NCBI GenBank assembly: GCA_000727475.1
Contig: KL647299.1
Location: forward strand, 974,095 to 1,038,094
Direction: 5' to 3'
From: Sarcocystis neurona
Taxonomy: Eukaryota > Apicomplexa > Conoidasida > Eucoccidiorida > Sarcocystidae
DNA: 64,000 nucleotides
Shown here: in pieces, positions 40,201-49,616 of the stretch
Layout of the letters: each line of letters begins with the position of its first letter
How positions within the stretch are numbered: the stretch's first letter is position 1
Notes under the pieces: model-generated
Database searches by the model: none
What the model saw: the letters and a program-made list of their open reading frames with translations, nothing else
What the model was told of the DNA's origin: nothing
Position numbers and translations under genes: made by a program

Positions 40201-43200
40201 CTGCTGCGCGCTTCCGCAACCCCTGCTGGCGTCCCGCAGCTGCTGCGCCTACGTTGCTGTTGCTGCTTCTGGCTGCTGCTGCCGCTGTCGCTGTCTTCTC
40301 CCCCCGCGAGCGCCGCTCGCTAAACGCTGCTGCGGCTTCTGTCCCTGCTGCTAGTTCCTGCTGCAGCGCCGCAGCAGCCAGGTGTCGCGTAGAATCGACG
40401 ACGCTTAGGCCCACTTATATATTACTAGACTACGTATACGCGTAGAAAAGCCATATCTATACTGTACTCGAGAGTACGCGTGTGCGCGTGGGGGACTCAG
40501 GTAGGCCCGCTCGAAATGAAGCGACGCGTTTATTCAGACGCGTCGACGCCGGCGCGCGTCCTGCCGGCTGCGCAGCACCAGTACAGAAGCACCGCTTTTC
40601 TGCAGCTGCGCCTATGCAAGCGTTGGTTTGCTCCGCAGACAGTACCGCCTTCTGGTATTTGTCTCTGTTTGATGTACATGCGTTTACAGACTCTGAAGAG
40701 CGGCAGCAGGGGCGGAAGCAAATCCACGAGGCTGCAGCCCTAGGAGGCTTCGCCCTGCAGCAACAGCAGCAGGAGCAGCGACGAACGTGCAACGGCGTTG
40801 CAGCAGGGAGACAGCCGCAGCAGCAGTCCACGTAACGCACCACGGCAGCAGCAGTCTAGAGCAGCGCGGCAGCAGCGGAAGCCAGCATGGGGAGACGCGG
40901 GTCCGCGCAACGAGCCGCTGCCCCCTGCACTGCGGACCGCAGCAGCGCTCCAGACAGCTGCTGCAGCTCGAAGAACTGTCAAAACAGAACAACGCTTCCG
41001 CAGCACGAGCAGCGCCGCACAGCAGCAGCGCCACACAGCACCAGCGGCAGCTGCAGAGCGGCTGCCCCACAAGCAGCAGACGACTGCCCTCTCTCTCCCT
41101 GCGCAGGCGCCCCCACCGCAACAGCAGCGACAGGAACAGCGGCGTGCGCGACGCGAGGGAGACTGCCACGGCACTTTAGACACCGTGGAGAAATAATGCA
41201 GGCAGGGCACACGCACGCATGAGCCTTTTCTTCCTACGCATGCAGCTGTGTAATTCTCTACTCACACACAGAGAGAGAACCTCTGTCTGCCGACATGCAG
41301 AGACAAGCTGTACGTAGCAGCACGCAGGAGAGTCACTACCTGTCAGTACGCAGAGACAGCCGCCACCTGGAAGGTGTCTCTTGCAGTCCGCTGTTGCTGC
41401 AGCAGCAGGAAGACTACAGCACCGACGCAGGAAACTCCTCCGGCGCAGCACGAGTCACGCACACGTTTACTGCGCCTTCCCCCAGCCTTCACATACAGAC
41501 GCGTACGTCAACACATATATACAGACACGGAAACGTAGGACGACACACAAGTAGACCGGTGTGTGCACGTCCACAAAGATACACTTCGTCCTACCGCGTA
41601 TCAAGAAGCACATTCCTGCGTGTACGTATACGTAGGTGCGAAGACACAGGCACATATACGTGGGTATATGCTCGCACCTGGGACACGTAAAATTTACGTA
41701 CGCGCACGAGAAGGCAAACGCAGGAACACCGGCACACAGAGATACTACACAGAAATCGACGCGTCTGCCGTGGAAGCCAGTGGCGACGGGATAGGCGTAC
41801 ACAGCAGTTCGGAAGCAGGACAGGCGTCGCGGGGCTGGAGAACTGCTGCTGCAGCGGCGAGCAGAGCCCGGAACGACATGTCGGCCACTGCCTCCTGCAG
41901 ACCCTAACCAGACTGCCGCGCAGCCACCACCGAAAAAAATTCAGCAGCGGCAGCTGCAGCCGTACGCTTCTGCTGCTGCAGTACTACCGCCGTGAACACA
42001 GCAGATTCAAACGCATGCGTCCGCTACCTCTATATATATGTATATACGTATGTACATAGGTAGAGACGGACAGCCTTCGAGCCTTTGCAACAGGTGACTC
42101 GCCAGCTACCAACAGACGTGAACGGCGACCACCGGTGCAGAGTTGACTGCTGTTGCAGGTGTACCTGCATGTGACGCGCACAAGACGACGAGTCACTCCT
42201 CCGCTGCAGCGCACGCAGCAGCAGCGCCCCGGATCCTCTGGGAGAAAGACTGCTGCTGCCGCTGCTGAGAAGTCGCCCCCGAAGACCCCTCCTCCCTGAG
42301 CTGAGGAAGAGCCTGCTGCTCCTGCTGCTGTACCTGCTGCGGCAGAGAGACCGCGCTGCTGCGCGCTGCGGTTGCCGCAGGGTGGACCCGGGCGGAGGAT
42401 TCTGCAGCTCAAGCTGTAGTCTTCCGCTGCTGCTGCGGTATATAGCCGCAAGAAGTAAAATTCTATCCGTACGGAGAGCGGCGTTGCTGCTTCGGACGGG
42501 ATGGTGCTGTAGCATCCTGCTTCAACCTAGGCGACCTCTCCGTTTACCTCATACGGTGGACGAACGTCCCTATGTGAATATTCTTCGACAAAAATGTCGG
42601 CAGCCTTGTGCGGCAGCTCAGGCGGGGATGGTGCCGCAGCAGCAGCGCTTTCCGTACGCGCTTGAGGAAAGTGAAATACAATCGAGGCAGCACGTCCAGC
42701 CACCACCTGCAGATCGACAGCAGCAAAACAGCAAACGCAGCAACTGCTGCACCAGGTACGCGGCCACAGAGTGTGACCCGCAGCGGCACGCGGCAACGTT
42801 CTGCTGCAGCAGACAAGCGGCGCTAGCCCAGCACATGAACAGCCCCACACACGGTGCCGAGCAGCAAAACGACCGCTCCCCTCTGCACTCAAAACCGCCG
42901 CTGGCGCTGCTGCCTCCAGGCAAGGCTGCTGCTGCCTGTCTCAAGACGCTGCTGCGGCAGGAGGAAAGACCGACTCCCGCATAGGAGGCTGCCCGGCGAC
43001 GCTGCTGCTGCTCCTGCTTCTGCCTGGCTGTCGCTGCTGCCGAAGCTCCAGACAGCAGCCTGGGATAAACGACCCTGCTGAGCTGCCCACGCGGTGTGTG
43101 CCGCACTTACTTCTTGCGTCGCTGCCGCGCAGTAGCTCCTGTCCTGCTGCGACTGTGCCTACCGCATGTGCGCCGCCGCTGCTCTTCCGGTCGTCACTGC

Positions 43201-46200
43201 TGCTGTTGGTGCCGTTCGTCCTGCTGGCGCTCTCACTCCTCCTGCCGGACTTGCTAGTGCTGCAGCAGCAGCACGTACGTGCAAAGAAGCTGCAGCAGAG
43301 GACTTCAAGAAGTGTCGAAGCGCGGTGCGCGGACTCTGAAAAACCCCGTCACAAGACGCAAGACGCCACGACTGGTGCACGCGCTCTCCCCAACGACGAC
43401 ATACACCAGCGAAAGACACCGCTCCCGACGCACAAAGAAAAAGTGTCACTGCCCCCCAACCCCGCGCGCCTGCACAGTCGTCGTCTTCTTTGCAGACTCT
43501 GCACACCACGTTTTACAGCGATAGATTCTACATACAGATATACGTATACGCTTGTGGGAAGACGTATACATATACTTGTATGGACGTAGTATGTATGTAC
43601 AGAAACGTACTCGAACATATGTATACTGCTCTACTTCAGAAGCGCCAGTGCAGATGAGCCACGAAGAAGACGCCCGATCTCCTGGGCCCTTCTCGCGCAA
43701 CTTCGACAACACATCCGTGACACGCACAGGCTGACGAGGAGACGCACGCACACGGGCCTGCCAGACATCTCTATGAAAGTGTGGGTATATACATATAGGG
43801 CATATATGCGTGTATATGTGTAGAGTATATATGTGTCACGTGTACGTGTATGTACGCCTTCGTACACACTGGCGTACGTACACACACACGTACATACACA
43901 ACAGTTTGGTGTCACCGCAGCCCGCATCTGCGGCGGCACAACGTCTACGTACAAATCCACATGCGCAGCTCAATACGTATGGGGAGAAAAAGCAGGTGAG
44001 GAAAATATATCGAGACAGCAGGGGCAGGAGAGGAAGACGTTGACCCGCGTCAGCGAACGCATTCACCTGCGTATTCGTTCTTGCATATGCATACATATAC
44101 GTGTATATATGTGCAGCACCCCTCGGCTGCGTGCATGTACGTGTGTCACCCCAGACGTGGGTGTGCACGTCAAAGATCCACGTCTATAGGATACCCGTAC
44201 ACGTCTCTATATTCCTCGACCCGCGCACAGACACATATACACGAGTGCGACAGTATCTACATATATACATGCATACGCGTCCACCTACACACGCGTACCT
44301 GCATATAGACACACACACACATATACACAGACAGACGCGCAGTCACGTGTGTATGCACCATGTGTGTGTATGTGCAGGAGTATCGGCCTGTCAACGTCCC
44401 TCCTGGCCGCGAAGCACCGGCTGCCGGTAGCACGTCAGCCACGCTGCACCTGGACGGCAGGTGGGTGGGATTCTGGGAGTAGAGCCACCAACACATATAT
44501 GTGCCTCCATACACACACATATGCAAATATACATGCACAGGTTACATTCTCGAATCTACGAACAGTTCCCTGCTTGGACTGACCTTCCGGTACGCGCGGC
44601 TTGAGGCTGTCGCGTACAACGTGGAGCGTTGTGGTGGGCGGTCGCAGTGACTGCAGCGCAGAGAGAACGGAGCTCTACACGTTTGTTGAAGAAGCCCGGG
44701 TGTTTTGTTCACCCGTGGAAAGCGGCCACGTGCCAACGTGGGGATGTGTGCCCACGCACACTTGCTATCTGCACAAGGTAGACGGCGTCCCGCAGCCCCC
44801 TTCACCCACGTGAGTAAACCTGCAGATGCGTCTACGTATATATAGACGTATACATACACCTGCGTGCACACACATTCACGTGCATACGCACACGCAGATA
44901 TACATGCGGTGGACACCTGGACACGTGGGTAGGACGGCCGGAGGAGAGCAGCAGACCCTCGAACGAGACTGTCCTCTCTGCAGGTAGCGAGGAGAAAGTA
45001 CACAAAGTCGGTCTTGCGAGAACAAACGCACAGGACACCGCGAGAAAGCACTTCCCCTTCCCTTACAGAAATCTTCTGCACAGACTCACGTGTACACATA
45101 CGTTGTACGAAGATGCGGTTCTGTGCACACATACTTGTCTGTTACGGATGGACGTATGGATATACGGATTTATGTATGTGTGTGGGTGTGGGTGTGCAGG
45201 CGCGTGCACTCGCCTAATGGGGGGGAAGGTCGAAAAGAACTTTCGAGGAAGGAAGAAACACGAAAGATTGCCCACGTGGTTGGGACCACCGACTGCTCTC
45301 TTTCAAAAGTGACAGGAGCAGAAGAAGAAGTCCGTGTCGCTGCCCTGAAACGAGCTGTGCACCTGCGGCAGCAACGCGGAAGAGACGGACCGCGTCTAGG
45401 CACGTCTCTCTTGATATGCGAAGAAGGAAAACGGTCGTCCTGGGATTACACGGAAGGGAAGGACAGCATCTGGGTTCGCAGACACACGCACACACAATTA
45501 CACACACATGTGTAGGTCTCTGCGTGTGTGCGTATATGTTTTGCTGTGATATACATGTAGATCTCTTTAATTCTGCACACACAGGACGTCCTCACGGGAT
45601 GTTCTGCAGGATATACTCCCACGGTTGTTGGCGGTCCGTCTTCGACGCGTGCAGATTTGTACGTGCCACAGTACCCGCACAAAAAGATATGGATTCGCTA
45701 TTCCCGCTTCTACTTGTACAAGGCTGCTCAAAACCGACTCGGGCACGCGCGCGGGAGTATTACCCGCGTTGTGGGTGAAAACCACCGCGCAAATCCGCTG
45801 AAGTTCCGCGAACATGCACGTCCACACTGACGCGCACGACTCTGCCAGCTGCATACACGCGACACGTGTCACCTTCACGTGAGTTTGTTCCTGCAGAGAA
45901 GACGGGTGTTGCTGCAGATTTGCGGTTCGGGTATGCCGGGTGCGGAAGAGGACTAGGCATGGCCACCGGCGTGGTAGTGGGCGGACACACGAAACGCTGG
46001 GGTCAAATGGGTGCATGCAACAACGGTAGAACAGCTGAAGACCCAGAGACCGCAGAACACGAGAAAAAGCAGTTCAGAGCCGGAGAGGTATGCCCCAAGG
46101 AACAACCGTGACAGCAGCTAGGGGCCCTCTGTGCCTCGGTTGTCCCCCGGGAACTGCACGGGCCATGCGGTAACAAAGGGACGGCACACAGATGCGCCAT

Positions 46201-49200
46201 GCGACGGAGAGGACCCCGCTTCTACGAGAACAAGAGCCGGTTTCTCTAACAGCGTGGAAGAATGAACGCAGTCCACACGAGAAATCTAGGAACAGTTGTC
46301 GTTGTTGTCGTTCGCACAACTGCGGGTAGTCGCGGCCCTATACAAGGTAGAGTAGTTAGCGCCTGCTGCTCTCTTGCAGCAGCAGCTCCTGTCCCCGAGG
46401 CTGCTCCCGCGGTTGCTGCTTGCTGCCGTTGCCGCTAGCCTGCTGCTGCTGCTGCTAGCCTGCTGCTGTCGCTCCGCAACTGACGGCGAGCTGCTGGGGC
46501 TGGCTGGGTGGCTAGTGCGCTGCGGTGTGCTCCTTCGACCTCTGAAACATTGATGCCGCAGCACGTACTGCCGTAGTCGCGCCCGCCAGCGTGCGGGATG
46601 CGATGTTGCCTGCTCTTCTTTGTTCGGCTGTTGTTATGTGTAATGTTGGAGTGGGTGTTGCCGCTGCGGGTGCTGAGCTGCGGGTGTCTTCCCTGTTTCA
46701 CTGCTGCTGCTGTGACTTCAGCTGCGGCTGCTGGGAGCTGCTGTTGCTGCTGGGGCTGCTGACAGCTGCTGTTGCTGCGGCGGCTGCTGATAGCTGCTGT
46801 TGCTGCTGCGGCTGCTGATAGCTGCTGTTGCTGCTGCGGCTGCTGATAGCTGCTGTTGCTGTTACGGCTGTTGACAGGTGCTGTTGTTGCTGGGGCTGCT
46901 GCTGCTGCCGTTCTTCTTCTTCTACCTCCTACAGGAGAACGGAGGACTCCACTGGGCCCGGTCCGCGCTGTCATCATCAACGGCGCTTCTGCAGACGCCG
47001 CTGCGCCGTTGCTCCGCGGTGAGGTCCCTGCTGCTGCTTGTTCCTCTTTCGCTTCCTCTCATGGTGCGACTGCACGAGAACACTTCCGCAGCAGCAGCAC
47101 CGGCGGCAGCAGTGCGAGCGGCACCTGCAGTAGCGCTTTCTGGCCAGTTTTCAGCTCCCCGCAGCACGCCCGGGAGCGGCGGGAGCGGAGGTCGCGAGGC
47201 GCAGCAACGGCCGCGGCAGCAGCAAGAGCAGCACGGCGCGTTAAGGGAGGAAGAGAGTCTGGCTGCAGGAGCTGCCCGCTGCTGCGCAGCAGCGTCTTCC
47301 TCCTGCGTGCGGTGCGGTTGGAGAGTGCGATTCTCCACAAAGAGAAGACGCAGAAAGCTTCTTCTCGTCCTCCTCGTCAGCGTGTGCCCACGCAGAGCTC
47401 CTTTCTGACCTGCATTTCTGCAGTGAGAGGGTGCCACTCGGTCCTGTGTATTTACGATACGGAGGCGTACCTGATGGGATCACTAGAACTACTTAATGCA
47501 GATAAAAAGCGACGCGCCACGCGCCTCACTGCAGACATGCGGCGCGTATACCTGTGTACCCCACGGGAGAGATAATATTCGTGACACGCATCTACGCGGC
47601 TTTTCCGCCCTCACCGGCGCTCGGCCTCTCAATGGACGTTTCTCCGTGGACAGAGCTGAGTTTCTCTCTCTCTCTCTCTCCTTCCGTGGCACTCCCTGAA
47701 CAGGGCACCAACGAGCGTCTCTGCACAGATCTTCGATTCACTGCTGTTGTGGCGCCGCCTACACACCGCGAACACACGAAGCTGCGGCGCGGGGCCGCCT
47801 TTACGTCGGCTTCTTTCATCGATGTAGGAGAGGCTTTTCTCGACTGTCACTGCCGTCCTGAGTGAAGCAGGAGGTTATCATTGCAGGAAAGCCAACGAGA
47901 CACCGGCCGCATGTTGCTGCTTTCCATGGCAGAGACTCCTCAGACGCCGTGCCGCGTGTGGGTCCACCCACCCAGGCAATAACATCCACCGAACACAAGC
48001 GTCGGTAGGCGTCTGTGTGTGTGTGTGTGTGGTTGTGTGTTTGTATTTGTGGGCGCGGGGATACTCACCTGCAGATGCACGACTCCTGCGTACCGTGTAG
48101 ATATAGTTTTCGCCGTCGGACACATGCATCCTTCCTGGTCGCCCACCGTTGTGCCCTCGTTTGTCTCCAACAGAAGCGGCAGCAGCACGCCCCTACGCGC
48201 TCTCCCGTCCACACACATACACGCATACACGCACCCACTTATCCGATTTTCTCTGTGTTTTTGTGGATGCCTACCGGCGACCTCCTAGCAGATATCTTCG
48301 TGTCTGTGATGACGCACGCGTGGGCGTGTGTTTACTGCTGTCCTCTCCTGTCCAAACGCCCCTTCGGCACGAAGTGGCTAGCAGTATCTGTGTCCGTCCA
48401 TCCGTCGGTGGCCGTATACTGGTCAGTCTTCTTCATCCTATAAAGCCGACACCACGAGCGACTCCTTTGCCCGCAGAAGAGTACATTGTCCGTAGAATAC
48501 GCGACACTACCGTGAGTGGGTGGGTGGCCTCTCCTGGAGAGAGCCGACTCTCCCTGTTGGAATAGCTGGGGGGCTCGCGCATCTTTCACGCAGCACGCAC
48601 GGCACCAGGTGTCTGCCTGCCCCCTCTCTCTCTCTGTCTCCCTGCATGCAGCGAGGCTTCATTTTCTCTGCGGGAAAGGTTCGCCCAGCGGGGTTGCTCC
48701 CGCAGCTCTTCATGAGGAGGGCGAGGTGTTCGACTTGAAAAACGACTACACGCACTAATGGTCACATATAGACACACTTCTGTATACACACACACACACA
48801 CGTGGCATCGGCGCGGGGAAGACAGAAGGTAGGTAACACGCTGACGCAGGTCGTGGAGCGCTCGCGTCTGGTGCCTGGAAGGCCTTCTAACGACTGTATC
48901 GGTGATGCGCTTAAAGAAAACAGAGAGATCCGGGGAGAGAAACTGGCTCTGCTTTCGTTTGCAGACGACGCAAGAAGCAGCGTCAGACGTTCTTCTGGAC
49001 TCCGAAGAACCCCGGTTACCGTGCCGGGGCTGCTTCTTGCTGCTGCATTTGGCCGCACGGCGACTCTTGCGGTTGGCTGCCGGTGCTGTAGTTTGCCGCC
49101 GCTGCTGCGTCCTGCAGGTGGCTCGCGCTGGCGTTACTGAGGAAAGACCAGCGGCGGTTCCTTTCTTCTGCGGGTGCCGCCACGTTCACGGTCCTCCCCT

Positions 49201-49337
49201 GTGCGGCGCAGACGCTTCTGTAACAAGATGTGGGGGGAAGGCAGCAGCAGATGGTACGCAAGCGGCAGTTGAGATAGCGGGGCGGAAGATCTGCTGCAGC
49301 AATTGCTTCAATGGAAATGGCCGCAGAAAACGCAGCA
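22111..49337 (-). CDS. Probable THO complex subunit 2 (THOC2/THO2-like), multi-exon, 5' end not found
   Basis: THO2 is the scaffold of the nuclear THO complex, which couples transcription to mRNA export. In gene order, supported exons are 49258-49337, 47392-47417 (tentative), 45675-45890, 44917-44977, 44584-44650, 37234-37284, 35428-35477, 34138-34268, 33752-33891, 26046-about 26374, 25348-25400, 24552-24604 and 22111-24366. From memory of human THOC2, exon 45675-45890 matches the LASFCGAVF...KAGKSF part, 37234-37284 matches VIFQEGG..LKLVG, 35428-35477 the GGFL part, 33752-33891 the NEFH..HDAAFF part, 25348-25400 IFSAIDAVYCA, 24552-24604 FVELVHQQKTPNFS, and 24.2 kb the WHYKLTKA..CLE helix. 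Phases agree across 37234/35477/34268 and from 26046 to 24366. Gaps remain (37.3-44.5 kb, 26.4-33.7 kb), and the N-terminal third is missing. Confidence 0.55.
24552..24604 (-). CDS. THO2-like exon
   Basis: 53 bases with acceptor CACGCAG and donor GTACCT, in phase with the exons on either side (starts at phase 0, ends with two bases that the G at 24366 completes). It encodes KLLFVGNVLSTYAGFKS, fitting the FVELVHQQKTPNFS part of THO2. Confidence 0.45.
24797..24819. repeat. (TA)n microsatellite
   Basis: About eleven TA units in an intron of the THO2-like gene. Confidence 0.9.
25214..25260. repeat. (CA)n microsatellite
   Basis: CA dinucleotides with small interruptions, in an intron of the THO2-like gene. 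Confidence 0.9.
25348..26374 (-). CDS. THO2-like exons: coiled coil and IFSxxDAVYCA block
   Basis: Exon 26046-26374 (the 5' boundary is a guess, at a TGCAG acceptor) is Asn/Ser/Ala-rich and then forms an amphipathic helix (ARLQQLRLQQEALHTAVKEL). It ends at a GTAAGA donor in phase 1. Exon 25348-25400, with acceptor TACGTAG and donor GTGAAT, completes that codon exactly and encodes VSVFAFTDASVYACLLQ, which matches the conserved block that follows the coiled coil in THO2. The order coil, then this block, then the 24552-24604 exon is the order in THO2 proteins. Confidence 0.5.
25446..27380. repeat. CAG/CTG-rich block with strand switch
   Basis: Dense imperfect CAG on the + strand at about 25.5-25.9 and 26.4-27.4 kb, interrupted at 26.0-26.3 kb by CTG on the + strand exactly where the coiled-coil exon of the - strand gene lies. 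Open + strand frames rich in Gln, Ala and Ser here are probably repeat translations and not genes. Confidence 0.7.
28759..28824 (-). CDS. Candidate exon of the THO2-like gene
   Basis: 66 bases between a CTGCAG acceptor and a GTGAGA donor, phase 0 on both sides. It encodes 22 residues including SILGNADILASAKEFAMQ. The splice sites are canonical and the peptide looks like a helix, but no specific THO2 segment can be assigned. Confidence 0.35.
30805..30888 (-). CDS. Candidate exon of the THO2-like gene
   Basis: 84 bases between acceptor GCTTGCAG and donor GTAGGT. It encodes QWTMEELQRQDLHYAVQRF after a short lead; hydrophilic, helix-like. It lies where the stretch between the NEFH block and the coiled coil of THO2 is expected. 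Confidence 0.35.
31399..31455 (-). CDS. Weak candidate exon
   Basis: 57 bases, phase 0 on both sides, acceptor TACGCAG and donor GTACGC. It encodes a 19-residue peptide containing DEVCGVDVQSRQQ. The + strand of the same stretch also reads as a plausible helix, so the call is weak. Confidence 0.2.
31941..31960. repeat. (TA)n microsatellite
   Basis: Ten TA units within a longer TA/CA-rich stretch (about 31.75-32.2 kb) that has no recognisable exon. Confidence 0.9.
33130..33213. repeat. 24-bp tandem repeat
   Basis: About three and a half units starting at 33130, 33154, 33178 and 33202. The spacing is exactly 24 bases and each unit starts CAGGCGCCAC or a close variant. On the + strand the units read QAPHQQQE, QAPPQRQQ, QAPHQEQQ; on the - strand they would be intronic to the THO2-like gene. 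Confidence 0.8.
33752..33891 (-). CDS. THO2-like exon (NEFH/HDAAFF block)
   Basis: Acceptor CGCCAG, donor GTGCCT, 140 bases. It encodes LVVDFLPLSRDAAAAALRCP and then a basic, proline-containing tail, matching the conserved THO2 block in which an Asn-Glu-Phe-His stretch precedes Asp-Ala-Ala and an Arg-Pro. The start phase fits a donor GTGTTC within exon 34138-34268 and not its other donor, GTACGT, so that junction is uncertain. Confidence 0.4.
34138..34268 (-). CDS. THO2-like exon
   Basis: 131 bases after a CTGCAG acceptor, starting in phase 0 as required by exon 35428-35477, to a GTACGT donor. It encodes QRFVADLLEASEPQATAVGL and a further conserved-looking helix. An alternative donor GTGTTC about 21 bases earlier would join in phase to 33752-33891. 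Confidence 0.45.
34600..34905 (-). other. Possible additional exon, sense-strand CAG region
   Basis: Two overlapping - strand frames here are hydrophilic and CAG-derived (rich in Ala, Gln, Ser, Arg, Glu). This differs from the flanking CTG-sense introns, so it could be an in-frame insertion exon of the THO2-like gene. No splice pair was fixed. Confidence 0.25.
35428..35477 (-). CDS. THO2-like exon (GGFL block)
   Basis: 50 bases, acceptor ACTGCAG, donor GTACGT. It encodes REFSTQLMGGLLQDPR. It begins with two bases that complete the codon left open by exon 37234-37284 and ends in phase 0, as exon 34138-34268 needs. Confidence 0.5.
37234..37284 (-). CDS. THO2-like exon (VIFQEGG block)
   Basis: 51 bases, acceptor CTGCAAG, donor GTAAGG. 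It encodes AVLHEGMRSQQLQFT, which matches position by position the THO2 segment in which Val-x-x-x-Glu-Gly is followed by Leu-x-x-x-Gly. It ends with one base, in phase with exon 35428-35477. Confidence 0.55.
38212..40414 (-). other. Long sense-CAG open frames, possible coding insertion
   Basis: Two - strand frames (38212-39873 and 39836-40414) are open for 553 and 192 residues and rich in Ser, Ala, Gln, Arg and Lys. The part at about 38.2-38.8 kb is hydrophilic (RQTRR, KKAEERKGGEG) and could be a real low-complexity exon; other parts are repeat translation. They lie where the THO2-like gene should have exons between 44.58 and 37.28 kb, but no splice junction was established. Confidence 0.25.
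42547..42720 (-). other. Candidate exon in the THO2-like gene
   Basis: A CTGCAG acceptor near 42720 and a GTAAAC donor at about 42541-42546 bound a frame encoding ADIFVEEYSHRDVRPPYE at its 3' end. Another frame of the same stretch reads WWLDVLPRLYFTFLKR, resembling the LALPLCLLMAQQR part of THO2 expected at this point. Phases do not fit the neighbouring exons in either case. Confidence 0.22.
44584..44650 (-). CDS. THO2-like exon
   Basis: 67 bases with acceptor GCGCTGCAG and donor GTCAGT. It encodes PPTTTLHVVRDSLKPRVPE, corresponding to the SSQRLKDALL part of THO2. It starts in phase 0, as the exon at 44917-44977 requires. The + strand of this area also shows a GTGAGT donor near 44813, but the alignment favours the - strand. 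Confidence 0.45.
44917..44977 (-). CDS. THO2-like exon
   Basis: 61 bases after acceptor TACCTGCAG, ending before GTGTCC. It encodes EDSLVRGSAALLRPSYPRVQ, fitting the GGEQLKAEGGYF region of THO2. Its end phase matches 44584-44650. Its start needs two bases from an exon that was not securely found between it and 45675. Confidence 0.4.
45675..45890 (-). CDS. THO2-like core exon (72 residues)
   Basis: Acceptor TCTCTGCAG and donor GTACTG bound 216 bases, phase 0 on both sides. The peptide contains CMQLAESCASVWTCMFAELQ and, further on, VLSSLVQVEAGI. This aligns with the THO2 helices SWLQSLASFCGAVFRKYP and VVQKMAGIE with similar spacing. It is the longest single match that supports the identification. 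Confidence 0.55.
46435..46980 (-). other. Sense-CAG frame with Gln/Ala/Ser tracts
   Basis: Open - strand frame of about 180 residues crossing the 28-bp tandem repeat at 46789-46872. It alternates polyGln, polyAla and Ser-rich runs. It lies between the exon at 45675-45890 and the tentative exon at 47392-47417, so it is either intronic or a low-complexity insertion. Confidence 0.25.
46789..46872. repeat. 28-bp tandem repeat, CTG-rich
   Basis: Units starting with GATAGCTGCTG lie at 46789, 46817 and 46845, with more diverged copies on both sides. The 28-bp period is not a multiple of three. Confidence 0.85.
47392..47417 (-). CDS. Tentative short exon of the THO2-like gene
   Basis: An acceptor TCACTGCAG precedes AAATGCAG. 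The exon ends either at a GTGGGC donor (26 bases, 47392-47417) or at GTCAGA (8 bases, 47410-47417). Both versions complete the codon left by exon 49258-49337 and bring the frame to phase 0 for 45890. The longer form would encode QMQVRKELC. CTGCAG is very common here, so chance is a real possibility. Confidence 0.25.
48013..48030. repeat. (TG)n microsatellite
   Basis: About nine TG units, in a stretch (47.5-49.2 kb) where no exon was recognised. Confidence 0.8.
49258..49337 (-). CDS. THO2-like exon (YDVLAY..IIEAL block)
   Basis: 80 bases after a strong pyrimidine-rich acceptor (CAACCTTCCTGCTAG), ending at donor GTACCA. It encodes AAFSAAISIEAIAAADLPPR and five more residues, matching the THO2 helix in which Tyr/Phe-Asp-x-Leu-Ala precedes Ile-Ile-Glu-Ala-Leu. 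This is the most upstream exon I can support. Confidence 0.4.
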
Positions 49338-49616
49338 CTAGCAGGAAGGTTGAAAGGAAAATCAACAGCGTCAAAGACGGAGCAGCAAGAGGAGAGCAGC
49401 AGCAGAAGGGCAGCAGCAGCAACAGCAACGCAAGCAGCACCGGCAGGAAGTAGGAGAGCTGCCATCCTGGAGAAGGTACAGTCTAGCAAAGCGGCAGGTA
49501 TAGAAGCAGAGAAGCAGCAGCCTTTTTAGAAGTGGTCAGCGGCAGCGGAGTGCAGCGGCAGCGAGAAACGGAGCAACAGCGAGAAGAGCAGCAGCGGTCA
49601 GGGGGAAGCCGTCGCA

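Noticed and set aside
44640..44815. A + strand exon ending at a GTGAGT donor
   Set aside because: The + frame looks protein-like, but the - strand exon at 44584-44650 fits the THO2 series with correct phase and order; no + strand partner exons were found.
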